Shown: piece after piece, positions 1-6,380 of the stretch
How the letters are laid out: each line of letters opens with the position of its first letter
How positions within the stretch are numbered: position 1 is the stretch's first letter
Source: Planctomycetota bacterium
Lineage (GTDB): Bacteria; Planctomycetota; Phycisphaerae; UBA1845; PWPN01
NCBI GenBank assembly: GCA_016209665.1
Contig: JACQVT010000876.1
Location: forward strand, 1-7,806
Length of the DNA stretch: 7,806 nt
Direction of reading: 5' to 3'
The notes under the pieces: model-generated
Seen by the model: only the letters and a program-made list of their open reading frames with translations
Database searches by the model: none
What the model was told of the DNA's origin: nothing
Made by a program: the position numbers and the translations under genes

Positions 1-120
1 CGCCGTCGATGATCCGATCGTCGGGGACCGCGGCGCCCGCGAGGTGGGCGAACGTCGGCAGGACATCCAGCGTGGCCATCAGGGCATCGCTCGTCTTTCC
101 GGCGATGCCAATTCCGACCG
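1..120 (-). pseudogene. 5'-truncated sulfatase remnant (or partial gene cut by rearrangement)
   Basis: Read on the minus strand, this stretch encodes residues of the form AGKTSDALMATLDVLP, then TFAHLAGAAVPDDRIIDG, running off the left edge. This matches the conserved middle-to-late part of secreted arylsulfatase-type enzymes, where a 'GK.SD.L..T.DLLPT...LAGA..P.DR.IDG' block follows the 'WPG.I' segment. The frame stays open only back to an in-frame TAA at 167-169, and the similarity I recognise fades upstream of about position 106-118. The N-terminal catalytic part of a sulfatase, with the CxPSR formylglycine motif and the metal-binding aspartates, should occupy roughly 300 codons here and is absent from all minus frames. 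The gene is therefore broken at its 5' side by deletion or rearrangement, or the contig is chimeric here. Family call is by eye. Confidence 0.55.
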
Positions 121-293
121 CCGCCCGGTGTCGCTGCCCCGATATAGTCTGCCATCGCCGGCTGATTTATTCAAAGCCTGGGTCACGGCAAGCCGCTGGC
201 AGGCAGACAGTTATGTCGCTGATCGCCTTCTTCGATGCCTATATCGGGCGCGGAAGCGTAAGGCCTTTCCCTCATCCCGCCCGTGAGCCCATC
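121..293. other. Intergenic stretch with no supported gene
   Basis: Short open frames exist on both strands, but none has a ribosome binding site, a recognisable protein motif or convincing amino-acid composition. No tRNA-like fold, transposase fragment or terminal inverted repeat was seen. It separates the sulfatase remnant from the metal-efflux promoter. Confidence 0.5.
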
Positions 294-321
294 TTGACCG
301 GCCCGTGACACATTCTAAAAT
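294..321 (+). promoter_or_regulatory. Candidate sigma70-like promoter of the metal-efflux operon
   Basis: TTGACC (294-299) and TAAAAT (316-321) are separated by 16 bases. The TAAAAT lies in a locally AT-rich patch within GC-rich DNA. Transcription would start near 327-330, which coincides with the first ATG (328) of the downstream gene. That favours the second in-frame ATG (355), unless the message is leaderless. No inverted repeat like the one in front of the ArsR gene is present here, so the same repressor need not control this promoter. Confidence 0.5.
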
Positions 322-354
322 CAATACATGCCGCGAAGGTCGCCAATCGAGGTC

Positions 355-792
355 ATGTTAAAGCCCAGGCTGCTGGTCCTGTTTCCGATTCTGTCGGCGT
401 ACACGCTGGTCTCGGTACTGGCGGGTTCCGGCTTCAGCGCGCTTTGCCTCTGTCGTGACGGCGTTTGTGTCATCGGGTCGCATAACAACCCACCCGACCC
501 ATGTTGCGACTCGACCGAGGACCTATGCCACCTCCTCATTAGTCTTCGTGGAGCCGAACCGGACGCCGAGGCCGCTCCCTGTGGCGAATGCCTCTGTTTG
601 CCCCTGGGCCCAGACTCAGCCCGAGGTACGAGCATAGCGACGGGTCCGATCCCGATCTTCAATCCCTTGGGGTTCGTGTGCGAATCCGACAATCAGGTGC
701 CCCAGGGACGTCTCCTCATCGGTCCAACCGGCGTCTCGGTGGCTGATTCATCTCCCGGCCCGCCTTGTGAGACGGTAGTCTTGCGCTGTTGA
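355..792 (+). CDS. Small exported Cys-rich protein heading the metal-efflux operon
   Basis: The product is 145 residues from the ATG at 355, or 154 from the in-frame ATG at 328. The later start is preferred because it gives a compact signal peptide (MLKPR, then a long hydrophobic run to about SGFSA) and leaves room for a leader after the predicted promoter; neither start has a well-spaced Shine-Dalgarno. The mature part begins LCLCRDGVC and is rich in cysteine: CLC, a CC pair (DPCCD), CGECLC and four further single cysteines, twelve in all, with several acidic and His residues. I do not recognise a named family. Cys-rich, signal-bearing small proteins of this kind are known to me near RND metal pumps, so a periplasmic metal-binding role is a reasonable inference. 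The protein lies 139 bases upstream of the adaptor gene on the same strand. It could also be a disulfide-bonded secreted protein of unrelated function. Confidence 0.6.
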   Translation: MLKPRLLVLFPILSAYTLVSVLAGSGFSALCLCRDGVCVIGSHNNPPDPCCDSTEDLCHLLISLRGAEPDAEAAPCGECLCLPLGPDSARGTSIATGPIPIFNPLGFVCESDNQVPQGRLLIGPTGVSVADSSPGPPCETVVLRC

Positions 793-921
793 TTCGACGG
801 TGCGCCTCTGCCGGATGAATGGCGTGTCCAGCCGCGGCCGCGACATGCCGTTCCCGCTGTTTCATGCGCCGGAGTAATCCGGGCCGCGCGTTGTCGACAG
901 CTCGCATTTCAGGCACCGAAC

Positions 922-928
922 GGAGAAG
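922..928 (+). promoter_or_regulatory. Ribosome binding site of the adaptor gene
   Basis: GGAGAAG lies shortly before the ATG at 932, with its GGAG core 6 bases from the start codon. It is the clearest Shine-Dalgarno near this gene and fixes the start ahead of internal ATGs. The 793-921 gap upstream holds no supported gene and no convincing terminator, so co-transcription with the Cys-rich gene is likely. Confidence 0.65.
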
Positions 929-931
929 ACC

Positions 932-2650
932 ATGAGCACCGAAAACAGCGATGGCCAGGAGCGTCGGACGGATCGACCTGCGCTGTCCCGTGAGCCGATC
1001 GACCCGCCGAAGGGCCGCCGCGGGGGCGTGTTGCGTCGAATGGTCCACGCGCTTCCGACCCTGGTCGTGTTTGCCGCCCTCGGCGGGCTGGCGTATGCGG
1101 GTCATCACACGGGTTGGAGGGCACCGAAGTTCTCCCACCTCTTCGGGACGCGGGCGGCGGCGGCCGAGAAGGAGGACTGGTGCGCCGAGCACAACGTCCC
1201 CGAGTCCAAGTGCATCGCCTGTCATCCGGAACTTGCCGGGGGCAACGCGGCGGACTGGTGCAAGGAGCACGGCGTGCCCGAGTCCCAATGCACCGTCTGT
1301 CATCCGGAGATCCTCGCCAAGGGCGTCGCCGGCGACTGGTGCGCGGAGCACGGCGTGCCCGAGTCGGGTTGCACCCTCTGTCATCCCGAATTGGCCGTCA
1401 AGGGCGAGGTGCCGGCTTCAGACGTGACCGCCAGCGTGCTGCCTGAGCCGACCGCCACCCGACCCGCAACCGCAGCTACCAAGTCCGCCAAGGACCCTCG
1501 GACTTGCCAGACCCATGCTCGACGGGTCCAGTTCGCATCGCCGGAGGCAGTACGCAAGGCAGGGCTGAAGCTTGGTGCGGTGGTGCGGCGTGCGATGGCG
1601 GGCATCGTCACGGCCAACGCGGAGATACAGTATGACCAGACTCGCGTGGTCCAGGTGGCCCCGCGCGTGTCGGGGATCGCCTGGCAGGTGGACAAACAGG
1701 TCGGCGACCAGGTCAAGAAGGGAGACATCCTGGCCCTGATCGGCTCGACCGAGGTCGGCCGCGCGAAAGCCGAGTACCTCGAAGCCGCCACACTCCTGGA
1801 TGCCAAGAGCAAGGCGTTCCGGCGTAGCGAAGAACTGCTCAGCAAGAATGTGGGCAGCCGAGCCAGTTACGAAGAGACCGAGGCTGAACGTAAGCAGGCG
1901 GAGATCCGGTTGTTCAATGCCCGACAGGCACTGATCAACCTGGGCCTGCCGATTGAGGAGCTGGAGTCGAATCAGACGCCGCCGGAGCAAGCGATCCAGT
2001 TCCTTGGGTTGCCGGATACAGCTCGGGGCAAGCTGGACACGAAGGAGACGACGACCAACCTCATCCCGGTCACGTCGCCCCTGGAGGGGGTGGTGACCAC
2101 GCGCAACGTCGTGGCCGGCGAGATTGTGGATACGGCCAAGCCCCTGTTCATCGTGGCGGATACGACCCGCATGTGGGTGATGGTGAATGTCGATTTGCGA
2201 GAATCTCGCCGGATCGCCCTGGGACAAAAGCTCGTGTTCCGACCGGACGGGGCTCCGGACGAGGCGGCCACGGGGAAGGTCACCTGGATCAGCACGGCCG
2301 TCGATGACCAGACGCGGACCCTCCGCGTGCGGGCCGACGTCGAGAATCCTGCCGACCGGCTTCGGGCCATGACCTTCGGCAAGGCCGAGATCACCATCCG
2401 CGAGACGCCGGACGCCATCGCCGTGCCCAACGAGGCTATCCAGTGGGAGGGCTGCTGCTACATGGTCTTCGTGCGCCTGGCGGACGACATCTTCCAGACC
2501 CGCAAAGTCCGGCTGGGGGCCAAAGATGCCGTGTTCAGCGAGGTGCTGGCCGGTGTGTTGCCGGGCGAGGTGGTCGTCACTATCGGCAGTCACGTGCTCA
2601 AATCCGAGATTCTCAAGAGCAATCTGGGCGCCGGCTGCACGGATGAATAG
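932..2650 (+). CDS. HME-RND periplasmic adaptor (CzcB/CusB-like) with N-terminal triple Cys/His repeat
   Basis: This 572-residue membrane fusion protein should couple the inner-membrane pump encoded next to it to an outer-membrane channel, and may deliver metal to the pump. The N-terminal 40 residues are charged and cytoplasmic, followed by one membrane anchor (about 42-58). Three repeats of WCxEHxVPESxCxxCHPxL follow at residues 83-101, 109-127 and 136-154, then a Pro/Ala/Thr linker and a lone CxxH (192-195) leading into the 'RVQFASPEAV..AGL' entry typical of heavy-metal adaptors. The core runs in the usual order: first lipoyl half (about 238-275, VSGIAWQV..VGDQVKKGD), alpha-hairpin (about 276-340), second lipoyl half (about 378-410, SPLEGVVTTRNV..GEIV), beta-barrel (411-490) and membrane-proximal domain (to 565). 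A CC pair at 508-509 and Cys569 near the C-terminus are extra possible soft-metal ligands. It is longer than E. coli CusB because of the repeat region. It ends 21 bases before the pump gene. Confidence 0.93.
   Translation: MSTENSDGQERRTDRPALSREPIDPPKGRRGGVLRRMVHALPTLVVFAALGGLAYAGHHTGWRAPKFSHLFGTRAAAAEKEDWCAEHNVPESKCIACHPELAGGNAADWCKEHGVPESQCTVCHPEILAKGVAGDWCAEHGVPESGCTLCHPELAVKGEVPASDVTASVLPEPTATRPATAATKSAKDPRTCQTHARRVQFASPEAVRKAGLKLGAVVRRAMAGIVTANAEIQYDQTRVVQVAPRVSGIAWQVDKQVGDQVKKGDILALIGSTEVGRAKAEYLEAATLLDAKSKAFRRSEELLSKNVGSRASYEETEAERKQAEIRLFNARQALINLGLPIEELESNQTPPEQAIQFLGLPDTARGKLDTKETTTNLIPVTSPLEGVVTTRNVVAGEIVDTAKPLFIVADTTRMWVMVNVDLRESRRIALGQKLVFRPDGAPDEAATGKVTWISTAVDDQTRTLRVRADVENPADRLRAMTFGKAEITIRETPDAIAVPNEAIQWEGCCYMVFVRLADDIFQTRKVRLGAKDAVFSEVLAGVLPGEVVVTIGSHVLKSEILKSNLGAGCTDE
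1178..1393 (+). repeat. Three in-frame WCxEHxVPESxCxxCHPxL coding repeats in the adaptor
   Basis: Units at 1178-1234, 1256-1312 and 1337-1393 each encode 19 residues with the ligand pattern C-x2-H-x6-C-x2-C-H. The invariant parts are WC, EH, VPES, C..CHPE. They are separated by short Ala/Gly-rich spacers (7-8 residues), so the period is about 78-81 bases. Four sulfur or imidazole ligands per unit suggest that each is an independent small metal site; the CxxCH end also matches the haem c attachment signature. Confidence 0.85.
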
Positions 2651-2671
2651 CCGAAGGGTGGAGTCGCACAC

Positions 2672-5600
2672 ATGCTGAACTGGATCATCACACGATCACT
2701 CCACCATCGGTTCGGGGTGGTGGCCCTGACCCTGGCGTTCGTCGTCGTGGGGGTCATTGTCCTGGGCCGTCTCAATATCGACGCCTTCCCGGACACGACG
2801 CCGGTGCAGGTGCAGATCAACACGGTCGCCCCTGCGCTGGGGCCGGAAGAGGTCGAGCGGCAGATCACCTTCCCCGTGGAGCAATCCATTAGCGGCTTGC
2901 CCGGCTTGCTTAACGTCCGCTCGATCTCGAAGTTCGGACTCTCGCAGGTGGTGGTCACCTTCCAGGACGGCACGGACATCTACTTCGCCCGCCGCCTGGT
3001 CGGCGAGCGGCTGGGCACGGTGGAACTTCCGCCCGGCATCGCCCGGCCGGAGATGGGCCCTGTGGCGACGGGACTCGGCGAGGTCTTCCACTACATCGTG
3101 ACCTCGCCCACCCGCGACCTGACCGAACTGCGGACCCTCCAGGATTGGGTCATCAAGCCGGCCCTGCGGACGGTCCCCGGCGTGGCCGAAGTCAACAGTT
3201 GGGGCGGCTGCGAGAAACAGTATCAGGTGCGGGTGGATCCAGACCGCCTCATCAAGTACGGCCTCTCCTATGACGAGGTGCTCCAAGCCGTCGAAGCCAA
3301 CAACCTCAATGCCGGTGGCGGCAACCTCTCTTCCGGCGGCAACATGCTGCTCGTACAGGGCATCGGCCGCGTGGTCAATACCGACCAGATCGGGAACATC
3401 GTCATCAAGGCCAAGGATGGCGTACCGATTCACCTGCACAACGTGGCCGACATTCGCATCGGCTCGGAGATCCGCCGAGGCGCGGTGACTTACGCCGGGC
3501 GGGGCGAGGCCGTGCTGGGCCTGGGCTTCATGCTGATGGGCGAGAACACCCACGAGATCACCTCCAGGCTCAAGGCCAAGCTGGAGGAGGTCAAACGCAC
3601 GTTGCCGCCCGATGTGCAGGTCGTGACCGTCTACGACCGCACCGAACTCGTAGACCACGTAATCGACACCGTTCGCAAGAACCTGTTCGAGGGCGGCTTG
3701 CTGGTCGTGGCCGTCCTGTTCATGTTCCTGGGCAACCTTCGCGCAGGACTCATCGTGGCTCTGGCGATCCCGCTTTCGATGTTGTTTGCATTCTCTGGCA
3801 TGGTTCGGTTCGGCATTGCGGGCAGCCTCATGAGCTTGGGCGCCATCGACTTCGGGCTTGTGGTGGACAGCTCGGTCATTCAAATCGAGAACGCTGTACG
3901 GCATATCGCCCACGATCGCAAACGGCGGAAGTTCCTCCACGTGGTGCGGGACGCGGTGATCGAGGTCCGCAAGCCCACCCTGTTCGGCGAACTCATCATC
4001 ATGCTGGTATATGTGCCCATCCTCACGCTGGAGGGCATCGAGGGCAAGCTCTTCCGGCCGATGGCCCTCACGGTCATCTTCGCGCTGGCGGGCTCGCTGA
4101 TCCTCTCGCTCACCCTCATGCCGGTACTGGCCAGTTTGGTCCTGCCCAGGCACTTGAATGAGCGGGACCCCGTGCTGGTACGCTTGGCGCGATGGATGTA
4201 CCGGCCCATTCTGGCCGGCGTGATGCGGCACCGGTACGCGACGGTGGCGTTCGCGTTGCCCGTGCTGGTGGCGGCAGCGATCGTGGCCCGCGGGCTGGGG
4301 TCCGAGTTCATCCCACGTCTCTCCGAAGGCTCGATCGTGGTCAATGTCGTGCGCCTGGCCGGGACCGATCTCGACGAGTCCGTTCGGTACAACACGCGGA
4401 TGGAGAAAGCCATCCTCGCCGCCTTCCCGGACGAGGTGCAATACGCCTGGAGCCGGATCGGAACGGCCGAGGTCGCCACTGACCCGATGGGCGTGGAACT
4501 CTCGGATATCTTCCTTACGCTCGAGCCGCGCGAGAGGTGGGTCCGCGCGCGGACCCAGGCCGAGCTGGTCGAGAAGGTGCAGAGGGAACTGCGAGACATG
4601 CCCGGCCAGCGGATCGCCCTGACCCAGCCCATCGAAATGAGGCTCAATGAGATGATCGCCGGCGTTCGGGGCGATGTCGCCATGAAGCTGTACGGTGATG
4701 ACTTCGACGTCCTCACCCAGAAGGCCGGCGAAATTGGCGCGGTCCTGGGCTCCATCCGCGGTGCGACGGACATGAGCACCGAGCAGATCACAGGTCAGCC
4801 AGTTCTTCAAATCCAAGTGGATCAGGACGCCCTGGCCCGTTACGGGGTTCCCGCCAAGATGGTCTTGGACCTCGTGGAGTCTCTGGGGAGCAAAGAGCTG
4901 GGCCAGGTGGTTGAGGGTCAGCTACGGTTCCCGATGGTGGCGCGCTTGCCCGAGGACTTGAGGGAGAGCCCCGAGACCGTGGCCGCCATCATGGTCTCCA
5001 CGCCGGCCGGACAGCGCATCCCGCTTTCAAATCTGGCCCGAGTGGACGTCGTGGAGGGTCCCTCCACGATCACCCGCGAGTGGGGGCAGCGGCGCACCAC
5101 CGTTCAGGTCAACGTTCGAGGCCGTGACGTGGGCAGCTTTGTGGCCGAGGCCCAGCGTCGTGTCGCCCAGGAAGTGAAGCTCCCGCCCGGTCGATACCGC
5201 GTTGAGTGGGGCGGGCAGTTCGAGAATCTCCTGCGCGCCCGGCGGCGGCTCATGATCGTGGTCCCGGTCGTGCTGGCCCTCATCTTCGGACTGCTCTACG
5301 CGACCTACAACCGATTCCTGGATGCGATCCGTGTCTTTACCGGCGTGCCGTTCGCCGCGGTCGGGGGCGTTGTGGCGCTCTGGATTCGCGACATGCCGTT
5401 CTCCATCTCCGCCGCGGTCGGCTTCATCGCTCTCTCAGGCGTGGCCGTGCTCGGGGACATGGTGCTGGTGTCGTATGTGCGGCAGTTGCGGGCCAGGGGC
5501 TTGAGCCTGGAGGAGGCGGTCGAGACGGCGGCGCTGACCCGCTTGCGCCCGGTGCTCATGACCGCATTGGTCGCGAGCCTCGGATTCCTGCCGATGGCCC

Positions 5601-5824
5601 TGAGCACGGGCATGGGCGCGGAAGTACAGCGTCCGCTGGCCACTGTGGTCATCGGCGGCATGATCAGCAGCACGTTGCTCACACTGCTGGTTCTGCCGGC
5701 CCTCTATCTATTGTTCGGATCGCCCGTGGAGGCACGGGACAGAGAGGACGAAGCGATCGGGGTGGAGCCCCGGCGAGTGCCGGGCACCTCGTCGGCCCGG
5801 GAGCTGGTGGAACATCCTGCGTAA
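2672..5824 (+). CDS. CzcA-like heavy-metal efflux RND pump
   Basis: At 1050 residues this is the normal length for the HME subfamily (E. coli CusA and CzcA are about 1050-1060). It is a proton-driven inner-membrane trimer that moves metal from periplasm or cytosol outward. The layout is typical: TM1 at about 14-32, a periplasmic porter domain (33-335), TM2-TM6 (about 341-490), TM7 (521-540), a second porter domain (541-855) and TM8-TM12 (about 860-1016). TM4 reads AIDFGLVVDSS..QIEN, so Asp393, Asp399 and Glu406 align with the CzcA proton-relay acids. The segment TQPIEMRLNEMIAGVRGDVAMKLYG (residues 651-675) is CzcA/CnrA-like. Leu610 and Glu660 stand where CusA has copper-binding methionines, so divalent cations (Zn, Co, Cd, Ni type) fit better than Cu/Ag. 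TM10 has SGVAVLGD where CzcA proteins usually have VLNG. GTGGAG (2658-2663) precedes the ATG by 8 bases. A short charged C-terminal tail is cytoplasmic. Confidence 0.96.
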   Translation: MLNWIITRSLHHRFGVVALTLAFVVVGVIVLGRLNIDAFPDTTPVQVQINTVAPALGPEEVERQITFPVEQSISGLPGLLNVRSISKFGLSQVVVTFQDGTDIYFARRLVGERLGTVELPPGIARPEMGPVATGLGEVFHYIVTSPTRDLTELRTLQDWVIKPALRTVPGVAEVNSWGGCEKQYQVRVDPDRLIKYGLSYDEVLQAVEANNLNAGGGNLSSGGNMLLVQGIGRVVNTDQIGNIVIKAKDGVPIHLHNVADIRIGSEIRRGAVTYAGRGEAVLGLGFMLMGENTHEITSRLKAKLEEVKRTLPPDVQVVTVYDRTELVDHVIDTVRKNLFEGGLLVVAVLFMFLGNLRAGLIVALAIPLSMLFAFSGMVRFGIAGSLMSLGAIDFGLVVDSSVIQIENAVRHIAHDRKRRKFLHVVRDAVIEVRKPTLFGELIIMLVYVPILTLEGIEGKLFRPMALTVIFALAGSLILSLTLMPVLASLVLPRHLNERDPVLVRLARWMYRPILAGVMRHRYATVAFALPVLVAAAIVARGLGSEFIPRLSEGSIVVNVVRLAGTDLDESVRYNTRMEKAILAAFPDEVQYAWSRIGTAEVATDPMGVELSDIFLTLEPRERWVRARTQAELVEKVQRELRDMPGQRIALTQPIEMRLNEMIAGVRGDVAMKLYGDDFDVLTQKAGEIGAVLGSIRGATDMSTEQITGQPVLQIQVDQDALARYGVPAKMVLDLVESLGSKELGQVVEGQLRFPMVARLPEDLRESPETVAAIMVSTPAGQRIPLSNLARVDVVEGPSTITREWGQRRTTVQVNVRGRDVGSFVAEAQRRVAQEVKLPPGRYRVEWGGQFENLLRARRRLMIVVPVVLALIFGLLYATYNRFLDAIRVFTGVPFAAVGGVVALWIRDMPFSISAAVGFIALSGVAVLGDMVLVSYVRQLRARGLSLEEAVETAALTRLRPVLMTALVASLGFLPMALSTGMGAEVQRPLATVVIGGMISSTLLTLLVLPALYLLFGSPVEARDREDEAIGVEPRRVPGTSSARELVEHPA

Positions 5825-5828
5825 GGAG
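5823..5828 (+). promoter_or_regulatory. Shine-Dalgarno overlapping the pump's stop codon
   Basis: AAGGAG shares its AA with the TAA stop (5822-5824) of the pump gene and sits 9 bases before the ATG at 5838. This tight arrangement indicates that the small lipoprotein gene is translated from the same message as the pump and may be coupled to termination of pump translation. Confidence 0.7.
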
Positions 5829-5837
5829 AACAAGTCA

Positions 5838-6209
5838 ATGAGTCTGACGGAAAAAACACGGTACGGAGTGTTGGCCGCGATCGTCCTGACATTGATTGCG
5901 GTAACGGGCGCCTGTAACCGGGATGGCGATAAGTCAACTGGTGGCGCGAACGTCGCAGGCAACGGAAGCCCCGGAGCCACCCAGCCAGCCACCCAGCCAC
6001 TTGTGCCAACTGTCCGACTGGCGGACTGGTGCCCTGAGCACGGGGTCCCGGAGTCGGTTTGCACCCGGTGCAATCCCTCCCTGATAGCCGACTTCAAGAA
6101 GAAAGGCGACTGGTGCAAAGAGCACGATCTGCCGGAGTCCCAATGCCTGGTCTGCCATCCCGAATTGAAAGAGAAGTTCGAGGCCATGCGGCCCAAGACG
6201 GAAGGATGA
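5838..6209 (+). CDS. Small putative lipoprotein with two WCxEHxVPESxC metal-binding-like repeats
   Basis: This is a 123-residue protein. A positively charged start (K6, R9) and a hydrophobic run (10-24) lead to AVTGAC, so Cys26 is the probable lipidated residue, although the lipobox (TGAC) is not ideal. A Gly/Asn/Thr/Pro linker (27-59) follows, including a duplicated ATQP. Two units then make up the functional part: residues 64-82 (WCPEHGVPESVCTRCNPSL) and 92-110 (WCKEHDLPESQCLVCHPEL), joined by a Lys-rich spacer. They closely match the three repeats of the adaptor encoded two genes upstream, including the NPSL ending in place of HPEL in the first unit. There is no other domain. By position, 13 bases after the pump, it probably serves the efflux complex as a periplasmic metal-capture or hand-over protein, in a role analogous to CusF but unrelated in sequence. 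Function is inferred; no named family recognised. Confidence 0.8.
   Translation: MSLTEKTRYGVLAAIVLTLIAVTGACNRDGDKSTGGANVAGNGSPGATQPATQPLVPTVRLADWCPEHGVPESVCTRCNPSLIADFKKKGDWCKEHDLPESQCLVCHPELKEKFEAMRPKTEG
5976..5999 (+). repeat. Exact 12-bp tandem duplication in the lipoprotein linker
   Basis: GCCACCCAGCCA occurs twice back to back (5976-5987 and 5988-5999), in frame, giving ATQPATQP at residues 47-54. It lengthens the flexible tether between the lipidated Cys and the first Cys/His repeat, and is a likely site of slipped-strand length change. Confidence 0.9.
6027..6167 (+). repeat. Two WCxEHxVPESxC coding repeats in the lipoprotein
   Basis: Units lie at 6027-6083 and 6111-6167, with the same C-x2-H-x6-C-x2-C spacing as the adaptor's repeats. 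The first unit ends CTRCN and so lacks the final His; the second ends CLVCH. Together with the adaptor this makes five units in one operon. Confidence 0.85.
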
Positions 6210-6322
6210 CTGGGCACGAAAGGGATACGATAGGGCCGGGTGGTCCACGATCGAGAATCGGATTGAAGGCCGCTCCCTCGACAGTGCTGCGACAGCCAGA
6301 GGCGGCGGGGGCTCGATCGGGT

Positions 6323-6351
6323 TTGACTTTGGCCAGCTTACACCCTATAGT
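6323..6351 (+). promoter_or_regulatory. Sigma70-like promoter of the arsR unit
   Basis: TTGACT (6323-6328) and TATAGT (6346-6351) are 17 bases apart, very close to consensus. Transcription should begin near 6358, giving a leader of about 23 bases with GTGGAG (6365-6370) 10 bases before the ATG at 6381. It makes the arsR gene and its downstream partner a unit separate from the efflux operon, which ends at 6209. Confidence 0.75.
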
Positions 6352-6355
6352 GTAA
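6338..6355 (+). promoter_or_regulatory. Palindromic operator overlapping the -10 box
   Basis: TTACACCCTATAGTGTAA is a perfect inverted repeat with 6-bp arms (TTACAC / GTGTAA) and a 6-bp centre. The -10 box TATAGT lies within it. Size, symmetry and position are those expected of a site bound by a homodimeric winged-helix repressor, here most likely the ArsR-family protein encoded 26 bases downstream (autoregulation). No second copy was seen elsewhere in the window. Confidence 0.7.
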
Positions 6356-6380
6356 TAGTGTAGAGTGGAGTCCGGCTGCA

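Noticed and set aside
9..308. Two + strand open frames of 80-99 codons before the operon
   Set aside because: Part lies antisense to the sulfatase-like stretch, there is no ribosome binding site, and the products show no family features.
864..935. 23-codon frame whose TGA overlaps the adaptor's ATG (ATGA), suggesting a leader peptide with translational coupling
   Set aside because: No ribosome binding site of its own and no meaningful composition; the adaptor already has a good Shine-Dalgarno, so the overlap is likely chance.
716..1384. Long minus-strand open frame opposite the start of the adaptor gene
   Set aside because: It is a mirror of the high-GC coding strand; the + strand frame has clear domains and a ribosome binding site, and the antisense product has a low-complexity repeat derived from the Cys/His units.
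2696..4816. 706-codon minus-strand open frame inside the pump gene
   Set aside because: Antisense to well-conserved RND coding sequence, His/Asp/Gln-rich composition typical of a shadow frame, no recognisable domain.
6210..6322. Possible terminator after the lipoprotein gene
   Set aside because: Only weak G/C-rich inverted matches were seen and no T-run follows, so an intrinsic terminator cannot be supported.
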